Assembly (NCBI GenBank): GCA_003427395.1
Contig: BFEA01000172.1
Span: 940,494 to 984,764, forward strand
From: Chara braunii
Lineage: Eukaryota > Streptophyta > Charophyceae > Charales > Characeae
DNA length: 44,271 bases
Direction of reading: 5' to 3'
Made by a program: the position numbers and the translations under genes. The notes below the pieces were generated by a model. That model worked only from the letters and a program-made list of their open reading frames with translations. It ran no database searches and was not told the DNA's origin. How positions within the stretch are numbered: position 1 is the first letter of the stretch; each line of letters begins with the position of its first letter. Below are positions 29,501 through 39,799 of the stretch, piece after piece.

Positions 29501-31797
29501 GCCCCCCAACAATTGATCGTACCCGTGATAAAGCAACAACACACCCTGGAGTGTGCCCGACCGAAAGGGGCTACTCATCCAACCGCCCACCTGCAACAGC
29601 ACCTATCGACGGACGGAGTGGATCAGCAACTGCAGCTCCCCCAGGGGTCTATCCAACCAGAGCCCCCTGATCTAATACACCTTCGACCGGAAGTGGGGGA
29701 GCTGCAGTGGGACAAGGAGCATTTGCACATGCCCCAGCAACAGATCCTGACCGCCCCCCTGGAACACCAATCACAAAACCATGCCCGACAGCAGTGCCAC
29801 TCGTCCGGCCCCCACCCCGACTACAGTCACAGCCGTACACAGCAGGCTCTCGCAGACAAAAGCAAGGAGGATACACAGCAACTGGGTGCCACCTCCCAAT
29901 AGTCGCAGCAACAGCAACGACAACAACTACCGTCGTCCCGGGAGCCTCTCGGGGACCACTGCATGACTGATGCACAACAGTTGGGCGATGGCGCTCACCA
30001 ATCACGCCAACTGCCGCGACAACAGGGTGCCCAACAACTACAATTGGAAGTGCCCCTTCTTGACCAACAGCAGTTACACACGCTGCACTTTGAGCAGCAA
30101 CATCAAGCATGGCAAAATGAGCAACAACAGCTGGCACGGCAGGAGCAAGCCCAACTGCAACAGCAGCAATGCTTGCACCAAGCGCAAATCCAAGTGCTGC
30201 ACCAAACAGCACAACAGGCCCACCAGCTCCAGCAACAACAGGCCATGCGACAGAGAGAGTACGAAGAGCAGTACCACATTCTGTTGCAAACCCAACTCGC
30301 GCAGTACCATCAACAGCAGCACCAACAGCGGATGATACAACAACAACAGCTCCTCCAACACATGCACTTGCAGTGGCAACAACAGCTGTGTTGTCAACAA
30401 CAACAAGTTCTACACCAGCAACAGGAACAGCTGCAGGCATTTTGGCAGCAGCAAGCCGTACTGCAAGAACACATGCCGCTGGCCCCGGAGCAGCAGCTGC
30501 AGAGCTGTACGATAGGTAGAAGTCTTCGCATTGAAGACGGCCATGCTCAAGATATGGACATCTCGGCCGCAGAGGGGGCTGAAGCCTATCATCAGCAGCT
30601 GCCGACAGACATGGACATCCAGGTGGCAGTACCAGCGCCGCCTGAACTATGCAGAGACAGCCCGCCCCCCCGCCCCCTCCGCTGGCCACCAATGACGAGG
30701 TTAAGTAGAAATTAAAATTCCTCACGGAGTGGACTTTGGTCAAGATCTTCTCGTTGGCGGAAGACAAACCTGCGGATAGGCTCAACAACAAACACTGGGG
30801 GGAGGCGAAAACTATACTTATGTACAGCCCCTGTGTCTTGGCGACTGTTGAAAAGTATGTTAACGTGTCGGCTATAGACTGGATGGATGTTGGGGCCGCA
30901 ATAGTCCTCGTGGTTAATGAATTCCTGGACAAAATGGAGGAGTATGCGACCAGGATGTTTGGTGCCGCGGAAGTGGCCCCTGCCCACAACCCAGCAGACA
31001 CGCAATCGGAGGCATTTTGCCACGAAGGTCTCGCCTGGCCTAAACTGCTCATCCACGAGCTGTGTGATACGTTGCACGTCCTCCCGCGCAGAGACCCGCC
31101 GGAAGAGGTGAATGAACAACGGTCCGCTGGAGAAGACCGCCAAATATGCTCCCCCCCTGCACCGCAGATTGATCTTCTCTCTCAACTGGGAAAATGTCTT
31201 GCCTTGTGTGCCTCTGGCCAAGCCCAGGATATACCACACCTCCCACCCGAAAGGATGGGTCATCGGGTGAGGCTGGAGGACGACGACCAGGTTCCGGCTA
31301 TTATGCCACCAGGGGTTGTCATCTTTCCCCTGACCAGGGTGAAGAAAGCAGGGCAGTGGGTGTTGGGCCTTGGGCCGCCGCAACAACACCCTTCCTTGCC
31401 TCAACCTACCCCCCCGGGCAGACTGACGCTGGAAGGCTGGAGGGGCAACCCGTCCACAGCGGTCATCCTGAAAAGACTCAAGTATTGGGTTAGGGAGACA
31501 AGTACAGAAGGGGTGATGGGGGCGGTCTTGCCCACCTCTCTTACACTTCCGAAAGGCATCATCCCAGTGATTCTGCTCATTGATCCTAAAATCAGACTGC
31601 AGAAAAGGGCCAACCTCAACTGGTTTACACACAAACAACTGATGGACTTCAGCATCACACGATTCACAGCCGGCGGGGCCTGGACGCAATCCGAAGTCCT
31701 CACTTTTATGCAATTGTTCTTGGAGGATAATGTGCTGCAAGAACAAAACCAATGGGATGATCCACCCGCTGTCCTCCCCGTCAAACTGATTGGTTGA
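26549..31797 (+). pseudogene. LINE 2 ORF1: nucleic-acid-binding protein, very long, with stops
   Basis: From ATG 26549 one frame runs to 30715, interrupted at 26816 (TAA), 27659 (TGA), 28739 (TAA), 28790 (TGA), 28832 (TAG) and 29900 (TAG); 30736-31797 continues in another frame. First comes a basic Ser/Pro-rich region. Then (27040-27660) a fold like DUF4283 of plant LINE gag proteins, with RGCPMLLSTWSPTN. Next a zinc-knuckle-like CYACKHKGYLNTDEAC with Tyr where CCHC knuckles have His. Then a long low-complexity part with a Gln-rich tract (29960-30500). The last segment (LAEDKPADRLNNKHW to VLPVKLIG) is unfamiliar. About 1,750 codons is far above the usual few hundred for ORF1, so two ORFs may have fused or the middle stop may be genuine. 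The expected role is binding LINE RNA. Confidence 0.6.
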
Positions 31798-31893
31798 GGG
31801 AACTGAGTGTTGAATACACAACTGCAGCCTAGTACAGCTAAAGTACAACTAAATATTGTTGCATTATGAGGAACCGTGCAAACCAGATGACCG

Positions 31894-34800
31894 ATGCTCA
31901 CACAAGCCGAGGATCGTCGCAACCCCCGGCTAACATGGGACAGCCGCCAACCCGTAACCTCGTTCTCCCTGCCCCCCCCGATCACTGCACCGGCCCCGCC
32001 CGCACAACAACAACAGCCCCACCCACCCCCACGACCCCCGTCCCCTCCTGTCTTTCCCCGGATCAGAAACCCCCCTCACTGGGCGGTCAAGCTAGCCAGG
32101 GAAGACATAGACATTCGTTCGCTCAATGTTAACGGCCTCATCCAAGCAACAATAGATAAGAAGACAGCCATATGGGATATGATCAGATCCCTGGTCTCAA
32201 GGGGGTGGCCTGATGCGGTCTACATTCAGGAAACTCACCTTCAACACACACCCCAGCACGTGGCGAAGGCCAAATTCATATGGCCCTACATAAGCTACTC
32301 AGCGCCAGCAGTTGACAGAGCGTCGGCCGGAGTTGCAATATGGCTCCCGCCGTCCTCCAAACTTAAACCGCTGTCAATGCAATATGATCACCAGCAGGGA
32401 CGGTGGGTGTGCCTCAAAGTGGCTTACGAGGAGGACGAGTTCTACATTGTTAACGTGTATGCACCCAATGACCCCGTCGACAGGGTGGACCTGTGGCTTG
32501 CCCTGCTCCAAAACGTTCCAAGCGATGCCCCGACTATTATGATAGGGGACTTCAACACAACCCTGGACCCGGAGATGGACCGTAGGTCCACCTCCCAGAG
32601 GGTGGATCCGGAACCCTCTTCGTTGCCCGACCTGGGCCCGGACATACTGATGCTGAAACAGCTGATGGCAGACACGGAACTAGAAGATGCATACAAAATA
32701 CTGCACCCGACACAAAAAGCCTTCACCTGTTTATCCTCCAGAGGCACCCGGGGCTTGGCCAGCTCGCGAATTGATCTTGCGCTGGTGTCAAAGGAACTTA
32801 TGGGATTGACTACGACTGCTGAAATTGCTGCAATCAGCCCGTGTAAATCCTTCGACCATAGAATGATAACCCTGGGCCTCTCCTTCTATACTCAAATCCA
32901 AAGAGGCCCGGGTTTCTATAAGCTCAACACGTCGCTGTTGCAGCTCACCAAATTCTAGGAAATGGTAGGGGAGTTTTGGCAATACTGGCACTCCATAAAA
33001 CCGCAACCGGAGGCGGGCCGAACAGTGGCCTGGTTCAATGATGGGATCGCCCAACTGCGAGACAGGGTCAATAAAATTTTCCATACAGACGGCCAGAGAC
33101 CGCAAGGCGATAATCGACCGCCTTATGCGGGAGCTTGAAGAATGGGACGAGGCCATCACAGAGGACCCCCAACACACCCCCTCCTTCGAAAAGTTGCAAG
33201 CAGCAAGAGACCACCTCCAGGCCTACCTGGAAAGACAATCGCAGGCATGGAGGATACAGGCTAGAATGAAAAAAGAACACACCAACGGGACAATGCCGAG
33301 GTCCTTCTTCAATAAAGCAAAAGCCCGCACGAGGGCCTCAGCTGTCCCGCGGCTCAGGCACCCCCTAGATGACAGTGCTCCGGCTGCTACGAACGCTTAT
33401 GCAATCACCAACTACGCAGCCACATTCTACAAGGACCTGTTCACATCGGCTACACCCCAAAAAAACCTCGACGACGTCCGGGGGGCCAGGAATGAGCTGC
33501 TTCGCACTCTGCACGCGCGCTTGACGCAGGAACAAAAAGAGGATTTGGATAGGCCGCTGCTACAGGAAGAGGTGTGGGGGGCCTTGCAGGACATGGACGA
33601 TGAGAAAACACCAGGGATTGACTCTTTCCCAAAAGAGTTCTGGATCTCATTCTGGGACCTCCTCAAAGATGACCTGATGGATTACATAAGAGTTGTTCAA
33701 GAGGAAGGCTTCTTTGGGGGTATGATTGGTCAAGGGGTTTCGAAGCTCCTCTACAAAAAGGGAGACAAGGAGGACATTAGAAATTATAGGCCTATCACGC
33801 TCCTCCCGGTCCCATACAAACTTGTGGCCAAAACTCTCACCACTCGTCTGCTGCCGCACATGAACCTACTAATCCACCCAGATCAAACGGGATTCATGCC
33901 AAATTGCAACATCCAGGACAACATCTTGCTGGTCAACGAGACTATCAAATATGCACGCCAGCGTAGAGTCCAAGCAGCCATACTGTTCATAGACTTTGAG
34001 AAAGCTTATGACCACGTCGATTGGGACTTCCTGGATATGTGCCTGGCAAAAATGAATTTCGGTTCCCGTTTCTGCCAATGGGTCCAAACCCTCCACAAAT
34101 CGGCCACCACAAATATTATGCTTAATGGCCACCTCTCTGCACCGATCAGATTGCACAGATCGGTACGCCAAGGGGATCCCATCGCACCGTTGCTTTTTGT
34201 TATAGTCATGGAGGCTCTTGCAGCGCTGATCATAGTCCACCCGAAAATCAGTAAAATACCGATCCCAGAGATTCCGGATCGCCTCGTCCCGGTAACTTCG
34301 TTGTTTGCTGATGACCTCACGGTCCTCATATGTGCGGATCAGGACAGTCTGCAAGCCCTCCAAACTATACACCTCTTTTCACTGGCAGCGGACATGAAAG
34401 TGAATTGGGGCTCAAAGACAGAGGGCTGGTGGCTCCACCCCCAAGACGTGCCCCTGCCGCCAACCCCGTGCGTCGCATGGGCGAGGAAAGAAGATGCTAT
34501 TAGGATATTGGGGATGAAGCTAACATCAATGGGACCCCCGACGGACCATGGAGACAACCTTGTGAACCTGGCCATCAACCGCCTTGCAAGATGGGAGGGG
34601 CTGCACACATCGCTGGTCGGGCGTGCGTTGGCAATCAACAATGTCGTCCTAGCAGCTATATGGTACAAACTAGCAGTGTGACCGCTGACACCGCAACAAC
34701 ACACCCGACTAAAGAAAGCGCTCGCAACATATCTATGGAAGAACAATGCAAAAGAGGACGGGTGCTTGAACAGGGTCGGATGGGATACTCTCACACAACC

Positions 34801-36573
34801 GAGATCTGTAGGAGGGATGGGGATACTTGACCCTCAGAGGGAGACTGGCGCTATGATGTTTAAAGTATTAACGAGACTCCTTGTAGGGAACGGTATTCCA
34901 TGGGGACCTCTGGCCTGCGTACAGATAGTAGGACTGGCGCCGGACACAATGCCCCCCAGTCACATACATCCGTTCCGATGGCTGACCAATAACCACTGGT
35001 CGATCCCAAACCCTCACCGACAGTCACAAGCCAATGGTGCATCACATGCCACCAGGCAGGACATTCACAATGACCCCCTCTGGACGACCATGATTAAGTT
35101 ATGGAGGCAGCGAGGCCCCAAACAAAAGCGCACGCCTAACAGGTGGCACACTGTGTGGCGGCAACCACTATTCGGAAACCCTTTTATCCTGAATGAAGAG
35201 GGCCCCCCTTTGTACTCACAACCAACTCGCCATGGTTGGTCTGGGCAAAAAAAGGGATCTATACAGTGGGTGACCTCTGGGATCAGGTCGAACAGAAATG
35301 GCTCTCGCCGGACAACGTGCGTGCGAAGCTGAAATATGTAAGGAATATCGAAGACCAGGCTCGCCAACTCATCGATGCACTTCCACTGGCCTGACAGCAG
35401 ACTCTCAAAACAGGCCCGACGATTCGCCCGCACGATTGGGTGGTCAGGCATGTTGATCTGCCACAGCCGGATAAAGTGTACAGAGTTAGCAACAGAAACG
35501 AGGGGAACTGCACACTGGAAGCCTTTGCCCTACACGCCCCGGGTAAGCGGCTCTCCCAACTCAACCGGGATGAGGACTCTAACATTACAGATTTGTGGGT
35601 TGGATTGACTAATATCAGAGTGGTGGGGGACCAGGTCAAAGGATTCCAGCCGTATGAGCCGGCCACACCCGTGGTTTTGCTCCCATTTGACCCGGATGAA
35701 TGGGAATGGACGGGCCAACAAATCCTGCATATTTGGGATTATACGGTCAAAGGAGGGTATAAGGCAGCCCGGCCTCCACAACAGATTGGGAAAACGCTCT
35801 TGCACAGATGGGAACGGGACTCACCACTTGACCCACAGCTGTTGCGCACCCTCCCTTGGACCAAATATGCTAAGCTCATGCCCGCGAGCCTCAGGTCCCT
35901 GCAATGGCAAATCTTACATCGTTATCTCCCCACCCCCGATTGGATTGTTTCTAGAACAAACCTCGAGCAAAAAGGACTGTCGTCCCCCATCTGCACGTAC
36001 TGCTGTCGGGCCACACAGCCTGCCAGGGCAACACTCGAGCACTGCCTCCTGGCCTGCCCAATAGCGGCTCAGATATGGAGGTGGTGGGATGCAGCATTCC
36101 TCTCGTTGACGGACCACCGCATACCTTGGGACCTTGGTCTTATCCTCCTCGGCGAAAACCAACATCTGCTTGCAAACTGGTCTCCGTTCGTGGTTAACCT
36201 CTTCTCATATACGAGGCTGTATGTCCTCATGCAAGCCTGGAGGGCGAGATGCTCCTATGAGAGAAAAGACCACCAGTTTGGTCTGCAGAGAGCGGAGCAG
36301 GAGATAGAGGACGAAATCAGATCCCATACCCTAAATGCCTGGAAAACCATGTCACGGGAGTACCACGAAGAGAAGGATGCCATCCTCAGGGATGCCATTC
36401 GGGAATCGTATTGCCAAATTTGGCAAGACCCCCACCATCTCTTCTCTGCACTACAACACGATCTCAGCATACAATGGAAACAATGGAGAGCAGGGGAGCT
36501 GGCCTGGCAGAGGAAACCCCTGTGTGACTTTGAGGTCCCGTTCCTGCCGACCAACTTTCTGCTCGTCTCTTAG
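31894..36573 (+). pseudogene. LINE 2 ORF2: APE endonuclease, reverse transcriptase, zf-RVT
   Basis: APE endonuclease (about 32100-32890) shows LNVNGL, IQETHL, VNVYAP, MIGDFNTTLDP, SSRIDLAL and SFDHRM, so the catalytic Asn, Glu, Asp/Asn and Asp-His are present. After TAG 32956 and a frame change near 33090, RT has TPGIDSFPKEFW, NYRPITLLPVPYK, motif A FIDFEKAYDHVDWDF, motif B RSVRQGDPIAPLLF and motif C FADD (about 34308). TGA at 34679, a frame change near 35230 and TGA at 35392 interrupt the C-terminal half. zf-RVT is at about 35980-36090: ICTYCCRATQPARATLEHC, then LLAC...IWRWW. It ends at TAG 36571. The enzyme would nick DNA and prime reverse transcription of LINE RNA. All key motifs survive, so decay is recent. 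Confidence 0.93.
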
Positions 36574-36840
36574 GCCCCAACCCGCCCCCGCACACGTCCT
36601 CTGCCGTCTGTCCTCCTGCTATCTCCTGCTATCTCCAGCGTTGCCCTGCCCCACCCTGCTCCCGCTCCCGCATTGCTGACAGCCTGACATTCTTTCATCT
36701 TCTTTCACAATGCAGCAGAAGGAAGGGGCAACCACGTCACCTCGAAGAAGTCGGATCGTCAGAAGAGAAGAAACTGCAGTCGCAGACCGGAGTCCCACCC
36801 CAGGAAGGGGTCAGCGGATTAACAAGACAAGGGTGGCTGC

Positions 36841-37220
36841 CTACATAATGTGAGGGTCACAGGCATCTGTGATGATAGCAGCAGCCACGGTCCTCAGGGT
36901 TTTCGGGTTGGGGGCTAGGGGGACTACAGTACGCTCCCAGACCCAAGTAGTATTGATTTCAGGTCACACAATGCATGAACTACTGTAATCTGTGGCGTTA
37001 GGAGCTGTCGCGGTCCTTAGGGTTTAGGGCTTACATACTCTGAGGGTCACAGGCATCTGTGATGATAGCACCAGCCACGGTCCTCAGGGTTTCGAGTTGG
37101 GGGCTAGGGGGACTACAATACGCTCCCAGAATCAAGAAGTACTGTTTTCGGGTCACACAATGCATAAACTACTGTCATCGGTGGAGTTGGGAGCTGCGTA
37201 CAGGCCAAACCCCGACAGCC
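36841..37220 (+). repeat. LINE 2 3' UTR: 190-bp tandem duplication
   Basis: TGAGGGTCACAGGCATCTGT occurs at 36851 and 37041, and GGGGGCTAGGGGGACTACA and GGTCACACAATGCAT follow in both copies. Offset 190 bp, about 85-90 percent identical by eye. Confidence 0.85.
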
Positions 37221-37561
37221 AGGGTCAGACTCGAAAAAAGCGGACACAGCCACATGCAATGACGCCCATATCCAATGGCCGCGCGAAACAGAACTGATAT
37301 AGTCTCATATTGTACAACTCGGACCGAAGACTCCAACTCGGACCACATACAAATGGGATATGATTTAGCTTCATGAGTATTAAAGGAATAGTGTTCGTCA
37401 GACTCGGGCTACAACCGACCGAACACAGCTGTCCTGTGGGCAAATGGCTTAGGACGCAGAGTGGGTGTGTGGCCTTATTCACGGTTTGTCTCATGGATGG
37501 TCCATCCACCTACTGCGGACTTTATCAAGAGTCTGTTTAAAACAAGGAAACATGATGTTCA

Positions 37562-37623
37562 GGGACGCTGGACCCGGTTTCCAGCAGGTGCTGCTCCCCA
37601 CCAATAGATGGAGCCTCCCCGGG

Positions 37624-37686
<63 letters not shown>
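37562..37686 (+). other. LINE 2 3' tail: two hairpins and A63
   Basis: Hairpin 1 at 37567-37585 has stem GCTGGA/TCCAGC and loop CCCGGTT. Hairpin 2 at 37593-37614 has stem GCTCC/GGAGC and a 12-base loop. CTCCCCGGG and A63 (37624-37686) follow. At least seven further full or partial copies of this tail lie in the window. Such stem-loops are what stringent-type LINE reverse transcriptases recognise; here that is inferred. Confidence 0.8.
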
Positions 37687-37688
<2 letters not shown>

Positions 37689-37810
37689 AGCCGGCCTCCA
37701 CACGAACGCTTGAAGCTTCGAGAGTGCCCGTCTGCAGGTCCGTTTTTTTCAAGGGAGGCCGCCATGACCCTTCACATGCACTACAATTTCGAGAGTGGGC
37801 CTCCAGTCCC
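37687..37810. repeat. Right half of the repeat hit by LINE 2
   Basis: It starts with the target duplication GAAGCCGGCCTCCACA and continues with CTGCAGGTCCGTTTTTTTCA, matching the intact copy near 19200-19240 (CTGCACGGGCGTTTTTTTCA). Confidence 0.7.
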
Positions 37811-38520
37811 GGCGGTGCTGTCGGGTAGTTCCAAGGGGGACAACAACCATGGCCAAAATTGGCGTCTACCGCTAGAGCCAAGTTTAACCAAGGAGGAGTT
37901 CCTCCCCCACATATCCCAGAACCACTTCCGACTTCCGACACTGCAGAGTGCGAGGGACCTTTCTTCTGATGCAATTCACTCCTGATAACCAATCTGATCT
38001 ATTGAGCAACTAGAGTTTTTACTTGAAAGTCTAAAGTTCTAGTGGATCGAAATAACTGGTTACCATTATCCCAAATGACTTTCATTAAAGGGGTAACTAG
38101 GGCGCAGCCACGATCTCAGTTTAAAATCCACTTCAGGCATCCTCGAATACAGCACATCCCCACCGGACCCTAAAGGCTAAAGCTGGGTTGTATACATTCA
38201 CGATTTTCCTCGCTTTGGCACAACATTCGTGAAATCGTGACTGAAACCGTGACAGCGCCCTAGTTTTCCTTTCATTAAAATAGGTCCTAAATTCTGTGCA
38301 ATGTACAACCATTCCAGTTCCCCGCTGCTATCTGAACTTTGAATGCCATACACAATCCATTCTTCAGTCCATTGAAAGGCATCCTTGGTGAACTTCTTCC
38401 AGTTTGGATCCACCAGTCCCGAACTCTTCTGGAGGCCGGACAGCCCCTCGCCGCCCAGCTCCTCATGCGTACTGACAACTCATGCTTGCATTACTTTCGT
38501 TTCTTAAATTGTACTCTACA
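37811..38520. other. No recognisable feature
   Basis: Mixed sequence with short open frames and no domain. I see no repeat family. Confidence 0.35.
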
Positions 38521-38658
38521 GGGACGCTGGACCCGATTTCCAGCAGGTGTTGCTCCCCAACAATAGATGGAGCCTCTCTGACGGGGCTAGTGGTGTCTGC
38601 TCCTATCAGCACCCCTAGCAGCCGCTCGGGTTGTTTTGGCAAAAAAAAAAAAAAAAAA
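38521..38658 (+). mobile_element. LINE/SINE 3'-tail copy 5
   Basis: GGGACGCTGGACCCGATTTC opens it; hairpin 1 is GCTGGA/TCCAGC with loop CCCGATT and hairpin 2 GCTCC/GGAGC. Before A18 there are about 60 extra bases (from CTCTCTGACGGG to GTTTTGGC) not seen in the other copies. Confidence 0.75.
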
Positions 38659-38975
38659 GGAGAGCCAGAGGTGTCGATTATTTTCCCATGGCCATTTACA
38701 CGGTGAGCATGCTGTGCAGCTGTGGAGATCTTCATACCCTTGGTTGCCAGGCTGAGAGCCGAGGCAGCTGCGAGATATGTTTGCACCCATACCGTACTGG
38801 CAAGCTTCTAAGATGGCATGGCCATGTATTGCTACCAAAGCGATGAAAGCTGCTCCTCTGTTAACACTAGCATGTCTGTATCTGATCTGCTTGTAGCCAC
38901 TAACACTATTGGATTCTTTTTCACCATTAAGTTGCATGAGTTTACCATTCACCCATTCACCCATTCACCCACACA
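38659..38975. other. No recognisable feature
   Basis: A short tandem of ACCCATTC (38947-38970) is the only repeat; no gene seen. Confidence 0.35.
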
Positions 38976-39469
38976 GGGCCTCACTGCACTACTCATGACT
39001 CGTGAAAAAATCAAGAGTGCGTCATGAGTTGTCAAGAGTCCCAAAATGGCCTAGAGTTTGGTGGTGGCTGCACTTACTCTAGATCATCCCACTCATGAAG
39101 CACTCTTGAGACACTGACAGTTATCCTAGAGTACAGTGCAGCGTGCTTTGTCCTTCCAGACCCAGGCTCGCTCTAGAAATCCCGTGCCCTTTCAAGAAAC
39201 TGTCCGACCACCCTTGCAAAAACCAACGTTGCAGGTGGGCGAGCAAGAGCGCTCTAGATGAGTTCGTCTGACGGCGCCCTGACAGCTCATGAAATGTATT
39301 TTCACGAGCTACAAGGCAAGAGTAGTGCAGCGACGACAACTCTTGACGTTTGCAAGAGTTACATCTGACAGCTCTTCATGCGTTTTCCAACGGCCCAATT
39401 CACGAGTAAGTGCAGCGATGCGCAGCTCATGAAGAAAAAACATGTTTTATGAGTAGTGCAGCGAGGCCC
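38976..39469. mobile_element. MITE, 494 bp, ACA duplications
   Basis: Ends GGGCCTCACTGCACTACTCA and TGAGTAGTGCAGCGAGGCCC are inverted repeats with one mismatch in 20, and ACA lies on both sides (38973-38975, 39470-39472). The body repeats TCATGA and AAGAGT words and has no coding domain. It belongs to the same broad family as the elements at 14864, 19429 and 21483. Confidence 0.85.
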
Positions 39470-39657
39470 ACAGTCACTGCGTGGATAGTCATGAGTTGTC
39501 CAGAAACCATCGCAGTGAAAAGTCAGACCGTTAGTCTGACAGTCAGAATGTCACATTACACAGTATTCGTGCCACCCCCCCCCTCCCCCCCCTCTCCCCC
39601 CCGCCCCCTTCCTTTCAGAAGGGTGACGGCCTGCTTCCAGTGGAATTTGAATTAGGT
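39470..39657. other. Short non-coding stretch with C-rich tract
   Basis: A C-rich run lies at 39574-39610. No gene seen. Confidence 0.35.
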
Positions 39658-39799
39658 TTCTTTTTTTTTCTTTTTTTTTTCTTTTTCTGGGAATCCAGTG
39701 GGGTTGGTATGAGCATCCTCCATTATCATGAGTCCGCTGTTGATGGCTCCTTTCAATTGGTGGGGAGCTGCACCTGCTGGAAACCGGGTCCAGCATCCC
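39658..39799 (-). mobile_element. LINE/SINE 3'-tail copy 6
   Basis: On the minus strand GGGATGCTGGACCCGG, hairpin 1 GCTGGA/TCCAGC, hairpin 2 GCTCC/GGAGC, then about 60 further bases and an A-rich tail interrupted by G (39658-39687). It abuts the LINE 3 fragment. Confidence 0.72.

Larger units (their letters stand above)
23927..37686 (+). mobile_element. LINE 2: 13.76-kb non-LTR retrotransposon
   Basis: The limits come from a 16-bp target duplication with one mismatch (23911-23926, 37687-37702) immediately after A63, and from the fact that the flanks joined together resemble an unoccupied paralogue near 19.1 kb. Layout: 5' UTR with two sets of tandem repeats (23927-26548), ORF1 (26549-31797), ORF2 (31894-36573), 3' UTR with a 190-bp duplication (36841-37220), double-hairpin tail and poly(A). 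ORF2 has APE, RT and zf-RVT, so it belongs to the L1 group as found in plants. ORF1 and ORF2 both carry stops and frameshifts, so it is not autonomous now, but little seems lost. It is roughly twice the usual length of L1 elements; another element nested inside the 5' region is the main alternative. Confidence 0.8.

Noticed and set aside
29649-31052. 467-codon open frame on the minus strand
   Set aside because: It is the complement of the Gln-rich part of LINE 2 ORF1; codon bias of CAG and CAA keeps it open.
4680-31797. Non-standard genetic code with TAA and TAG read as Gln
   Set aside because: TGA also occurs in-frame in the same genes, and frameshifts are present, so decay explains the data better.
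37602-37720. Poly-Lys or poly-Phe proteins across A63
   Set aside because: They are the poly(A) tail of LINE 2 read as codons.
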